From: CAYVXE01 sp964455375
GTDB taxonomy: Bacteria; Zhuqueibacterota; Zhuqueibacteria; Oceanimicrobiales; Oceanimicrobiaceae
Assembly: GCA_964455375.1 (NCBI GenBank)
Contig: CAYVXE010000143.1
Coordinates: 1 to 10,177 of the forward strand
DNA: 10,177 nt
Direction: 5' to 3'
Shown here piece after piece: positions 1 through 6,611 of the stretch (positions are counted from its first letter, which is position 1; every line of letters starts with the position of its first letter). The notes beneath the pieces were generated by a model. The model searched no databases. It worked only from the letters and a program-made list of their open reading frames with translations, and had not been told where the DNA came from. The position numbers and the translations under genes were made by a program.

Positions 1-156
1 CTGATCGGAATGGGCAAGAGTTTAGTCCAGATTGCCCAGGAACTATTCCTCAGCCTGAAAACCATTGAAACGCATCGTGAACATATCAAAAAGAAACTTC
101 ATATGAAAACCGCAAATGAACTGCGTCAATTTGCTGTAAACTGGCGTCCTATTTAA
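1..156 (+). CDS. LuxR/NarL-type transcriptional regulator, C-terminal DNA-binding end (partial)
   Basis: The window opens inside this gene; 51 codons and a TAA stop are present. The translated end contains QIAQELFLSLKTIETHREHI followed by KKKLHMKTANELRQFAV. This is the GerE/LuxR helix-turn-helix: the scaffold helix carries QIA, and the recognition helix carries KTIETHREHIKKKL. The protein ends right after this domain, as is usual for NarL/FixJ-type response regulators, in which an N-terminal receiver would precede it. Such proteins bind promoter DNA as dimers after phosphorylation. The receiver is not visible, so a stand-alone LuxR protein cannot be excluded. It lies on the same strand as the hybrid kinase at 856, but about 700 bp of non-coding or decayed sequence separates them, so pairing of the two is only a guess. 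Confidence 0.88.
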   Translation: MIGMGKSLVQIAQELFLSLKTIETHREHIKKKLHMKTANELRQFAVNWRPI

Positions 157-197
157 ATTTTCCACACTTTTTGCATTGTCGAAAAAGTAGTTTTCCA

Positions 198-270
198 CTT
201 CTGTCTGAGCGGAGTTTATGGCTGTAAATCATTGTTTTTTAATCATACGCTGACTCCGCTCAGTATGAAG
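198..270. repeat. 18-bp inverted repeat with 37-base loop
   Basis: The arm CTTCTGTCTGAGCGGAGT (198-215) is the reverse complement of 253-270 at 15 of 18 positions. The inner 11 bases, CTGAGCGGAGT and ACTCCGCTCAG, match perfectly. The loop is AT-rich. It starts about 40 bases after the stop of the LuxR-type gene, so it could form a stable stem at the end of that transcript. No U-tract follows, so it is not a standard Rho-independent terminator. It could also be a protein binding site or the remnant of a mobile element. Confidence 0.7.
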
Positions 271-386
271 AAGTATTTAATTTGGACTTTTCCGGCAGTC
301 ACTTTTCCCCCGGCGTCTCCTGTCTGCTCTATAGGGGAATTTCCTTATATGTATTTCACTGAAATGTCCTATGTATATATAGTTTG

Positions 387-415
387 TCATGCCGAAAATT
401 ATAGTTGCGGCATGA
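387..415. repeat. Perfect 8-bp inverted repeat (possible operator or hairpin)
   Basis: TCATGCCG (387-394) and CGGCATGA (408-415) are exact reverse complements around a 13-base AT-rich centre. A shorter palindrome, ATTTCA-C-TGAAAT, lies just upstream at 353-365. The pair sits about 50 bases ahead of the likely start of the decayed signalling gene at 464, where an operator could be expected. A tract of A follows on the plus strand, so it does not look like a terminator for plus-strand transcription. Confidence 0.5.
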
Positions 416-463
416 TGAAAAAAATATGAAGGCTTTAAGTGCTTTTATTTGTGGAGTAAAATA

Positions 464-844
464 ATGTATAAATTGGTGTCAGCAAAAAAATATAAGTCTG
501 ATTCCCATGAGTTAAAACTGAAATCGACGGTTTAGAAAATGAAATTGAGAATAGGGACAAATAGCATCATGAGGGAGATATCGATTCCCATAGTTCTAAA
601 GATAAGTTTAAATGCGAGCAATTTAACACTATTATAAAACCAATTAACAGATTAGCCGATGGTCATATTTAAGTAAAAAAAAAGCAATGACCTGCATCGA
701 GAAATTTGGAAAATTGATTAAGGCTACTGTAGACGGCAAACTCGACACCGGGGGGGCGCAGGCAAGTTCGCAGGTGTATAGGACGAGTTGGTCTCCAGCA
801 TCAATGATCTCATCAATTTGGAGAAGCATCTCAACATTGAATAG
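464..844 (+). pseudogene. Decayed HAMP-type signalling module of a chemotaxis-receptor/sensor gene
   Basis: Frames joined across stops and frameshifts give recognisable receptor sequence. A credible start lies at ATG 464, with GGAG at 453-456, but that frame stops at 533-535. Another frame then gives TEIDGLENEIENRDK, a TAG stop at 562-564, GDIDSHSSKDKFKCEQFNTI, then IKPINRLADGHI and a TAA at 670-672. Past a run of nine A (675-683) the reading continues in a different frame as KKKAMTCIEKFGKLIKATVD then GKLDT. After a run of seven G (750-756) the frame changes again to AGKFAGV, a TAG at 779-781, and DELVSSINDLINLEKHLNIE, ending at 842-844. Phrases such as GHIxVKKKAMxCIEEFG and the later DGKLxTRGDAxKFxGxY pattern are typical of the repeated HAMP-like modules of methyl-accepting chemotaxis proteins and related kinases. 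Stops plus frameshifts at homopolymers indicate a pseudogene, unless the runs are sequencing errors. Confidence 0.72.
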
Positions 845-855
845 GGACATTCAAA

Positions 856-2844
856 ATGCATTTTTATAAACATAGTTTTGAAACCGCCAGTAACGCTATT
901 CTTTGCGTTGATGAAAACCAATGTATTATTGCTTTTAATCGACAAGCCGAAAAAATATTTGGTTACACAGAGGCTGAAATAAAAGGTCGGCCGCTACACC
1001 TGTTGTTGCCGGAAAAATTCAAAAAGGCACATGAGAACTATGTCAGAGATTTTGCCCGGGGAGACATTGACAGAAAAGAGATGGGTGGTCGAAACGTCTT
1101 ATACGGGCGTAAAAAAAATGGGGATGAATTTCCTGCTGAAATATCTATTTCCAAGTTCATGTTTAATGGCAAAAATTATTTTTTGGCAATTGCCAGAGAT
1201 ATTTCGGAAAAAATCAGGTTGCTGCAGGATCTGCAACAGGCAAGAGATACCGCTGAGGTCGCTAACAAAGTCAAAACCAATTTTCTCGTCAATATGAGCC
1301 ATGAAATCCGCACCCCATTGAATGCAATTATTGGCATGACAGAACTTGTATTAGACACAGTTTTAGATAAAGAGCAGTTTGATTTTGTGAATACGATTCA
1401 GGCTGCGGCTAATGGGTTGTTTAGTTTAGTGAACGATATTCTCGATTTCTCAAAAATAGAAGCCGGTAAAATCACTCTTGAAAACAGTGCGTTTAATCTC
1501 GTGCAGGTAGCGGAAGAAGTTGTGGATATGTTCGGTTCTATAAGCGAGGAAAAAGACCTGGAGCTTATTCTGAATTGCGATCCCAATATTCCCGATTCCC
1601 TCTATGGAGACGTAATACGGTTGCGGCACATACTCATCAATGTCGTCGGGAATGCGGTTAAATTTACTCATAAGGGAGAAATTACTGTCACGATTAATTT
1701 TGCTGATCGTAAATCCTACAGCGCCGGTGCGAGTGATGATGTCAAACTATTATTTACGGTTTCCGATACCGGCATTGGTATCCCAAAAGAAGACGTCAGC
1801 AAAGTGTTCGATAAATTTAGCCAGGTTGATTCATCTTTGTCACGTAAGTATTCAGGTACCGGACTTGGTTTACATATTTGTGAAAAATTGCTGCACTTAA
1901 TGGGTGGTAAGATATGGCTTGAAAGTCAGGAAAATGTAGGGACCTCTGTTTATTTTGACCATAATTTTGAAATAGATAAAACTCATTTCACTCCTAAACC
2001 GCCTGCACCTCGAGGGGAATTTGCTATATTATTTGACTTAAACGTTCAACGAGAGCACATGGTAAGTGACAGTCTGAGTAAATTATTCAATTCTATCATA
2101 AGTGTAAATGATTACAGACATATAATTTCTTTCCTGAAAATAGAATACGACAATATCGGTTTAGTTATATTCGACCTTAACGGCTTGAAAAAAATTGAAA
2201 GGTGTCAAATTTTGGAATTGGCAACCCAACTGAAATCATCTAGAGCCGAAACGATACTGTATGCTTTTAGAAAAGAGTTTGACAGCGATTTCGTGAAGCT
2301 GTTTCAACCGTGCACGCTATTAGCCAAACCTGTTAAACCGTCGCAGCTACTACGAGCCATTAATAAGCCTTCAGCCAAAAATTCTCAATATAATTCTCTA
2401 AAAAATGATTGTTTTTTTGTTGAAGAGAACGTAGAGCATAATGTTCCACAAAAAATTCTTGTTGTGGAAGATAATCCTGACAATCAAAAATTGGTGCGGA
2501 TAGTTTTAGAAAAAGATGTCTATACGGTCGACGTAAGCAATAATGGTGAGGAGGCTGTTGCTGCATTCAAAAGTTCGTCTTACGATTTAATTTTAATGGA
2601 TATTTATATGCCGGGGATGGATGGATTCGAGGCAGCGAAAAAAATAAGGAAACTGGAGAAAAAACGTAAATGTATACGCGTGCCCATTTTAGCCCTAACA
2701 GCCCACGTCATTGCGGGATATCGACAGACATGCCTTGAAAATGATATGGATGATTTTATCGCTAAACCGGTCAAACCAAAGGAACTTATCGCTCAAGTCA
2801 AAAAGTGGTGTTCTGCAATAATGTCTGAGCCTGCAAGTGACTGA
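856..2844 (+). CDS. Soluble hybrid sensor histidine kinase (PAS-HisKA-HATPase-pseudoreceiver-receiver)
   Basis: This is a 662-residue cytoplasmic hybrid kinase without membrane segments. Residues 8-118 form a PAS sensor domain (SNAILCVDENQCIIAFNRQA; RKKNGDEFPAEI) ending in the usual ARDISEK linker. The HisKA H-box is NMSHEIRTPLNAIIGM, with phospho-accepting His149. The HATPase has the N-box around Asn266 (GNAVKFT), DTGIGI at 304-309 and GTGLGL at 334-339, so ATP binding looks intact. Residues 388-502 are a degenerate receiver: Asp440 in VIFDLNG and Lys491 in AKPVKP remain, but the acidic pair is reduced. The last domain (533-655) is a complete receiver with Asp539, phosphorylation site Asp582 (LMDIYMPGMDG), Thr615 and Lys637. 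There is no Hpt domain, so a separate phosphotransfer partner is expected. The ATG has AGGGA about 9 bases upstream. An in-frame TGA at 838 prevents extension upstream, where the decayed HAMP modules lie. The signal sensed is unknown. Confidence 0.95.
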   Translation: MHFYKHSFETASNAILCVDENQCIIAFNRQAEKIFGYTEAEIKGRPLHLLLPEKFKKAHENYVRDFARGDIDRKEMGGRNVLYGRKKNGDEFPAEISISKFMFNGKNYFLAIARDISEKIRLLQDLQQARDTAEVANKVKTNFLVNMSHEIRTPLNAIIGMTELVLDTVLDKEQFDFVNTIQAAANGLFSLVNDILDFSKIEAGKITLENSAFNLVQVAEEVVDMFGSISEEKDLELILNCDPNIPDSLYGDVIRLRHILINVVGNAVKFTHKGEITVTINFADRKSYSAGASDDVKLLFTVSDTGIGIPKEDVSKVFDKFSQVDSSLSRKYSGTGLGLHICEKLLHLMGGKIWLESQENVGTSVYFDHNFEIDKTHFTPKPPAPRGEFAILFDLNVQREHMVSDSLSKLFNSIISVNDYRHIISFLKIEYDNIGLVIFDLNGLKKIERCQILELATQLKSSRAETILYAFRKEFDSDFVKLFQPCTLLAKPVKPSQLLRAINKPSAKNSQYNSLKNDCFFVEENVEHNVPQKILVVEDNPDNQKLVRIVLEKDVYTVDVSNNGEEAVAAFKSSSYDLILMDIYMPGMDGFEAAKKIRKLEKKRKCIRVPILALTAHVIAGYRQTCLENDMDDFIAKPVKPKELIAQVKKWCSAIMSEPASD

Positions 2845-2859
2845 GATACTCGGTCCTTC

Positions 2860-3099
2860 TCAACTATCTTTGCCTTTATGTCTCACCTGATACAACGTAC
2901 CCACACTCGACAACGTCGACACCATGTACGGAACGATGACCGTTAACCCCATTTTGATAAGCCTGGTTTGGTTGAAGTTGCATTTTAAAATAGCATCCCA
3001 GTGGTTTATGATAATTAAAATAGCACCAACAATAATCGCGTAATAGAGGGCGCGTTTCACGACCTCCGGTTCACATGCAATTTTCAATCTTTCAATCAT
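2860..3099 (-). CDS. nrtS: NrtS-like small nitrate/nitrite transport membrane protein
   Basis: The product is a 79-residue membrane protein with two hydrophobic helices, about residues 16-33 (RALYYAIIVGAILIIIN) and 46-65 (LTVIVPYMVSTLSSVGT). The pattern RAL-x-A-x-x-VG-x-IL-x-x-IN followed by LT-x-x-VPY-x-VS is that of the NrtS family, described in cyanobacteria and some proteobacteria as a nitrate/nitrite transporter of the inner membrane. Only one copy is seen, and no nitrate assimilation gene lies in the window. I chose the ATG at 3099, which has AGAG at a normal distance. A GTG two codons upstream (3105) is the alternative and would give 81 residues. The start overlaps the stop of the small frame at 3092-3244. 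The gene converges on the kinase gene with 15 bases between the stops and no visible terminator. Confidence 0.75.
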   Translation of the reverse strand: MIERLKIACEPEVVKRALYYAIIVGAILIIINHWDAILKCNFNQTRLIKMGLTVIVPYMVSTLSSVGTLYQVRHKGKDS

Positions 3100-3244
3100 A
3101 TCCACTCTCTTTTTTGTTTAAGAATATTTGGTTCCCTAAGAGAATCTGCCACCCTGTAAAATTATCGGCAGGATCGTGACAAACCCTGCGATATGTATCA
3201 TCTGAACCCGGGACGGAAAGGCACTCAGTCTCAATTTGCGCCAT
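3092..3244 (-). CDS. Possible small protein of 50 residues, translationally coupled to nrtS
   Basis: I do not recognise this protein with certainty. It starts at ATG 3244 with GGAG seven bases upstream, and its stop TGA (3094-3092) overlaps the nrtS start in the arrangement ATGATTGA. Both facts favour real translation. The product contains YRRVCHDPADNFTGWQILLG. The HD-x-x-D-x-x-GWQ-x-L-x-G pattern resembles the core of short DUF2185/Imm33-like proteins that carry an HDEDG-WQFL-type motif, but the protein is too short for a full domain, so it could be a fragment. It has no membrane segment or signal peptide. The reading frame opens further upstream to a TTG at 3283. It may also be only a leader for nrtS, or spurious. 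Confidence 0.35.
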   Translation of the reverse strand: MAQIETECLSVPGSDDTYRRVCHDPADNFTGWQILLGNQIFLNKKESGYD

Positions 3245-3349
3245 CCGGTAACTCCGGCGCGAGCACCGGCTGTAAAAAAGCAACTCACCATTTCAGTCTC
3301 TCAACCAAATGAACAACAAAATTAGCAACCGAGCTATTCCGAACATACT

Positions 3350-4705
3350 TTAATTTCGATATAGTTTGTAGTCCCACGGCTGCAAGGTCAAACGGGTCTC
3401 TGCTGAGATGATTGATTTTTCCCCGGTGAACATATCCGTGTAGTCACCGGCATAGTCAGTTCCTTTCAATTGAAATGTCCTGGTCGCATTGGAAAGATTT
3501 GTTACAACAAGTATTTTTTGTTTTATTGTGGAACGGATAAAGGCAAATACAGAATTCGCCTCGGACGTTATCACCGGGGAATAGGCGCCACCGTTTTGGC
3601 CGTGCCAGAGAGCCGGATTTTCCTTTTTTAACGAAATGAGTTTTTGATAGAGTGCGAAGAAAGGGTGTTCTCGCCATGGAATGACATCCTTTTCAAAAAA
3701 TGCCAGCCGCTTGTTTAAACCGGCTTCCTGCCCACTGTAAATCAGAGGCATGCCGGGCAATGTAAATGTCAGTACAGCAAACACTTCGACTCCGTCGCCA
3801 AGGCGCTCGAATACCGTGCCGTTCCAGGAATTTTCGTCATGATTTGTGGTGAAGCGCATGCGAAGAGCCGTGGGTGGGTATTCCTTTTTTTCTTTTTGCA
3901 AAAGGTCGTCGATGACGGAGGCCTGTTTTTTGCCCTTGGCAATGGCATTGAAAGCACGATAGAGCTTCCAACTGTATGTCATGTCAAAGGCCTCGTTGTG
4001 CAGGGTCGGTGTTTCCCATTCTGCCAGCATGAAGACCGGCTTGATGACGTCTAATGCGCGGCGAACATTCTGCCAGAAATGCAACGGCACCATTCCGGCT
4101 ACGTCACAGCGGTAACCGTCGATGTCGGTTTCGTTTACCCAAAACTTCAATGCCTCAATCATATAGTTGCGCAGGTCAGGATTCCTGTAATCCAGGTCAA
4201 TGACATCTGTCCAATCCTTTACCCGGGGAAAAAAATGTCCGTTAGCATCTTTTGTGTACCAGTCCGGGTGCTGCTGCGCAAGCGGATTGTCCCAGGCCGT
4301 GTGATTTGCGACCCAGTCCATGAGAACGTACATGCCGATGTCGTGGGCCTTCCTCACCAGTGATTTAAAATCCTCCAGCGTACCGAATTCCGGATTTACA
4401 GCCAGATAGTCCTGTACCGAATAGTAACTTCCCAACGTGCCTTTACGATTTTTTTTACCGATTGGATGGATTGGCATAAACCAGAGAATGTCCACGCCCA
4501 GCTCTTTCAATTTCGGCAACTGCGCCGTAAAAGCCTTGAACGTACCTTCCGGTGTGTATTGTCTTAAATTGACTTCATAGATGGTGCTGTTTTGAATTGA
4601 AATGAGACGTTGTATGTGGGCATTTGTTGCCGAAAGTATTTTTGAGGAACCGCCGGGTGCAAGACTGCAGAGCAGTACAAAGGCGATTGTTTTTATGAAT
4701 TTCAC
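3350..4705 (-). CDS. Secreted alpha-amylase family protein (glycoside hydrolase family 13)
   Basis: This 451-residue protein hydrolyses, or possibly transfers, alpha-glucosidic bonds in starch- or maltodextrin-like glucans. The N-terminus (KFIKTIAFVLLCSLAPGG) looks like a Sec signal peptide, with cleavage probably around residue 26, so it should act in the periplasm or outside. The (beta/alpha)8 barrel shows the four GH13 regions: DWVANHT at 130-136, GYRCDVA at 197-203 with nucleophile Asp201, LAEWE with acid/base Glu229, and TTNHDEN with transition-state Asp290. The C-terminal part (about 365-451) is the usual small beta domain. No carbohydrate-binding module is present. The start codon is GTG at 4705, eight bases after the stop of the polyphosphate glucokinase gene, whose TAA runs into a weak AAGG ribosome binding site. 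It is therefore probably translated as the last gene of the usp-ppgK-amylase operon. The exact substrate and subfamily cannot be told from the sequence. Confidence 0.93.
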   Translation of the reverse strand: MKFIKTIAFVLLCSLAPGGSSKILSATNAHIQRLISIQNSTIYEVNLRQYTPEGTFKAFTAQLPKLKELGVDILWFMPIHPIGKKNRKGTLGSYYSVQDYLAVNPEFGTLEDFKSLVRKAHDIGMYVLMDWVANHTAWDNPLAQQHPDWYTKDANGHFFPRVKDWTDVIDLDYRNPDLRNYMIEALKFWVNETDIDGYRCDVAGMVPLHFWQNVRRALDVIKPVFMLAEWETPTLHNEAFDMTYSWKLYRAFNAIAKGKKQASVIDDLLQKEKKEYPPTALRMRFTTNHDENSWNGTVFERLGDGVEVFAVLTFTLPGMPLIYSGQEAGLNKRLAFFEKDVIPWREHPFFALYQKLISLKKENPALWHGQNGGAYSPVITSEANSVFAFIRSTIKQKILVVTNLSNATRTFQLKGTDYAGDYTDMFTGEKSIISAETRLTLQPWDYKLYRN

Positions 4706-4713
4706 CGGGAGCC

Positions 4714-5454
4714 TTACGCCGTTCGATATTCGTAAGCAACCGCACTGCCGATAATTCCCGCTTCGTTTAGCAATTGCGTGGGAATGATGGGCGTCGTTAT
4801 CGTTAGATGTTTAAAGAATTTGTCCGATTTTTTACTGGCGCCGCCGCCGATGACGAACAGGTCGGGTCTGAGCAATAGTTCAAGATACAACAGATATTCA
4901 TTGAAGCGTTTCGCCCATTTTTTCCAAGAAAAGTCTTCACGTTTCCGGACGGCGTCGGAGGCGTACTGTTCAGCTATCATGCCGTTCATTTGTAAATGCC
5001 CGAACTCTGTATTTGGGACCAGTGTCCTGTCGATAAACAACACAGTGCCCAGGCCGGTACCCACGGTGATAAGCACGGCAACACCGGTATTATTTCTTAT
5101 GGCGCCGAATTTTAATTCAGCCAGTCCTGCTGCATCTGCGTCGTTTAACACCTCAACCGGACAGGAGGTGGCATCACGGAATAATTTTTGTGCATCGGTA
5201 CCAATCCAGGTTTTGTGAATATTAGCTGCCGTCCGTACATTCCCTTTGGTAATGACAGCCGGAAAACCGCAGCCAATGGGGCCCTGCCAATGAAAATGAT
5301 CGGTTATTTTGCGGATTGTTTTTGCCACCGCTTTCGGAGTAATAGGGTGCGGGGTCGGAATTCGAAATCGTTCTTCAACTAATTTTCCGGTTGCCGTGTC
5401 CACAGGCGCCCCCTTAATGCCGGAGCCGCCCACATCGATGCCTAAAACGTGCAT
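4714..5454 (-). CDS. ppgK: Polyphosphate glucokinase (ROK family)
   Basis: The 246-residue protein phosphorylates glucose to glucose 6-phosphate with inorganic polyphosphate, and in many members also with ATP, in the cytoplasm. It has the ROK phosphate loop GIDVGGSGIKG (5-15), the PPGK-typical TPHPITP (34-40), LNDADAAG (103-110) with the likely catalytic Asp105, VGTGLGTVLF (131-140), LVPNTEFGHL (145-154) with sugar-contacting Glu150 and His153, and IGGGASKKSDKF (202-213). The zinc-binding cysteine motif of many ROK sugar kinases and repressors is absent, as is normal for polyphosphate glucokinases, and there is no DNA-binding domain. Length matches the family. It lies six bases downstream of the universal stress protein gene and eight bases upstream of the amylase gene. 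In this place it would trap glucose released from the amylase products. Confidence 0.92.
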   Translation of the reverse strand: MHVLGIDVGGSGIKGAPVDTATGKLVEERFRIPTPHPITPKAVAKTIRKITDHFHWQGPIGCGFPAVITKGNVRTAANIHKTWIGTDAQKLFRDATSCPVEVLNDADAAGLAELKFGAIRNNTGVAVLITVGTGLGTVLFIDRTLVPNTEFGHLQMNGMIAEQYASDAVRKREDFSWKKWAKRFNEYLLYLELLLRPDLFVIGGGASKKSDKFFKHLTITTPIIPTQLLNEAGIIGSAVAYEYRTA

Positions 5455-5460
5455 AGTTTT

Positions 5461-6306
5461 TTAAAATTCTCTTTTCATTCGTTCGTCCGGTGTCTGGCAG
5501 TTTTCCCCTACCAGCATGATTAAATTGGCTGTGTTTTTGATGAGCAGTTCGGTGGTGCTGCCAAATAACTTTTCGTGCAATCGGCCGTGCCCGTACGCCC
5601 CCATGATAATGAGAGACGTTCTCTGTATTTCATTCAACACCGGCAGCGGAGAATCTGATGGAATAATTTTCCACTCATTGAAGGCGTTGGTAGAGATGTT
5701 CTCTCGTTTTAAAATATTTTCATAGAAATTTCTTTTTTTGTTTTTGTCGGTGAGCGACAACACATTCAACTTGAATCCCAGTGTTTGTGCACTGACCAAC
5801 GCCCATTTAAGCGCGATGAGTGAGTATTTTGAACCGCCGAACAGAACAAAAATATCCGACCAGTCGTGAAAGCGTCTTGGGGACAGCAGTACCGGGATAT
5901 GCGCCGTTTTTACAAGGCTACGCACGCCAGTGCCCACATTGGGAAAGCGAATTTGACCCTGACGTTCCACCATTACTTTTGGCAGACTGAGGACATCATA
6001 ATTGTCTGTGTAGAGTCCGGGTAGATTTGATGCCGTTTGCGTAGAGATGGGAACAATATTTGCCTCCACGCCGATGGTTTGCAGCAGTTCCTGCATGCGT
6101 TTTTCCGCTTCATCCTGAAAATACAGATAAGATTCATCCAGTCGAATTTCCAACGCTTCATTTTCAAAGTAAAATAAGAAACGATTGAATTTTGGTAAAT
6201 AAACATGCAACTGTCCGTTTGTTTTTTTTACAAAATCCGCAGCTTGTCGTAATGTCTCTCTCCCAAGTGGCGTGTTGCGATAGACGTGTAACAGGTTTAA
6301 CTGCAT
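5461..6306 (-). CDS. Universal stress protein with two UspA domains
   Basis: This 281-residue protein consists of two tandem Usp-type domains, about 1-142 and 150-268. The second has the ATP-binding signature G-2x-G-9x-G-S as GAYGHGRLHEKLFGST (236-251), followed by TELLIKNTANLIMLV, the usual last beta strand. The first domain keeps the fold pattern (VGTGVRSLVKTAHIPVLL) but lacks a clear glycine loop, so probably only one domain binds nucleotide. Universal stress proteins are cytoplasmic and accumulate under starvation, oxidative or energy stress; their exact action is often unknown. The ATG at 6306 has a strong AGGAGT eight to nine bases upstream. It is the first gene of a tight operon with ppgK and the amylase gene. 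The inverted-repeat element 6325-6578 ends only a few bases before its ribosome binding site. Confidence 0.9.
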   Translation of the reverse strand: MQLNLLHVYRNTPLGRETLRQAADFVKKTNGQLHVYLPKFNRFLFYFENEALEIRLDESYLYFQDEAEKRMQELLQTIGVEANIVPISTQTASNLPGLYTDNYDVLSLPKVMVERQGQIRFPNVGTGVRSLVKTAHIPVLLSPRRFHDWSDIFVLFGGSKYSLIALKWALVSAQTLGFKLNVLSLTDKNKKRNFYENILKRENISTNAFNEWKIIPSDSPLPVLNEIQRTSLIIMGAYGHGRLHEKLFGSTTELLIKNTANLIMLVGENCQTPDERMKREF

Positions 6307-6313
6307 GGTTTTA

Positions 6314-6319
6314 ACTCCT
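6314..6319 (-). promoter_or_regulatory. Ribosome binding site of the universal stress protein gene
   Basis: AGGAGT on the minus strand lies eight bases before ATG 6306. It is the only strong site in the usp-ppgK-amylase cluster. The following two genes have weak sites and short gaps, which suggests translational coupling. Confidence 0.75.
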
Positions 6320-6324
6320 GAAAA

Positions 6325-6578
6325 AAGTTACTATTCAGCCACAAAGACTCAAAGGCTCCAAGTTTATATGATAAAGCTTTTAATGCCTCTTTTGATTATT
6401 GGTACATTTATGCTTATTTGTTAAATTCAAATGACTCAGTATTTGAGAAGCTGCATCTTCAATTTTTTTTGCACCTAATTCTTCTCTTTGACATGAAATA
6501 TATTTGTTCATCGTTTTTGTCTTTTGAGTCTTACCTGCCTGCAGCAGTCAGGGAGACTTAGAGGCTGAATAGTTACTT
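6325..6578. mobile_element. 254-bp element with 26-bp imperfect terminal inverted repeats (MITE-like or remnant)
   Basis: The sequence 6325-6350 (AAGTTACTATTCAGCCACAA, continuing AGACTC) is the reverse complement of 6553-6578 at 22 of 26 positions. The outermost part, ACTATTCAGCC against GGCTGAATAGT, is unbroken. The element fills nearly the whole gap between the ClC gene and the usp gene. Its inner edge also carries a CACAAAGACTCAAAGG-type tract and, on the other side, AGACTCAAAAGAC in the opposite strand. Such tracts are, to my memory, common around small mobile GxxExxY-type genes. It encodes no transposase, so it would move only with help. Clear target-site duplications were not seen. A long-range hairpin in the RNA between the two genes is another reading. 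Confidence 0.6.
6380..6511 (-). pseudogene. Short reading frame inside the inverted-repeat element, possible GxxExxY remnant
   Basis: An ATG at 6511 opens 43 codons to TAA at 6380. The product includes REELGAKKIEDAASQILSHL, which weakly resembles the first helix of GxxExxY proteins (ELxxKIIxAAxxVHxxLGPG), but the family's defining glycine and LLE-x-x-Y part is missing. No ribosome binding site is evident. It is either a truncated remnant carried by the element or chance; I cannot decide from the sequence. Confidence 0.25.
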
Positions 6579-6611
6579 AAAAGAAGATATTTGTTAAAGG
6601 GAATATCCGTT

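Larger units (their letters stand above)
157..463. other. Intergenic stretch without a recognisable gene
   Basis: I find no believable gene here. The one open frame of about 65 codons (232-429, plus strand) has no ribosome binding site and its product resembles nothing I know. The stretch holds two strong inverted repeats (198-270 and 387-415, listed separately) and a weaker pair, TTCCCC at 305-310 and GGGGAA at 334-339. No run of T follows any of them on either strand in the way a typical intrinsic terminator requires. A regulatory or former mobile-element role is possible. Confidence 0.6.

Noticed and set aside
232..429. 65-codon plus-strand frame
   Set aside because: No ribosome binding site, no protein-like motif, and it runs through two inverted repeats.
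3106..3283. Riboswitch-like GC-rich leader upstream of nrtS
   Set aside because: Only short imperfect stems such as CCGGT/ACCGG are visible and no known riboswitch core was recognised; the small coding frame explains part of it.
3839..4363. Open frames of 71 and 94 codons on the plus strand
   Set aside because: They are antisense to the amylase gene, whose catalytic motifs prove the minus strand is coding.
4778..5218. 146-codon plus-strand frame
   Set aside because: Antisense shadow of the polyphosphate glucokinase gene; no family resemblance.
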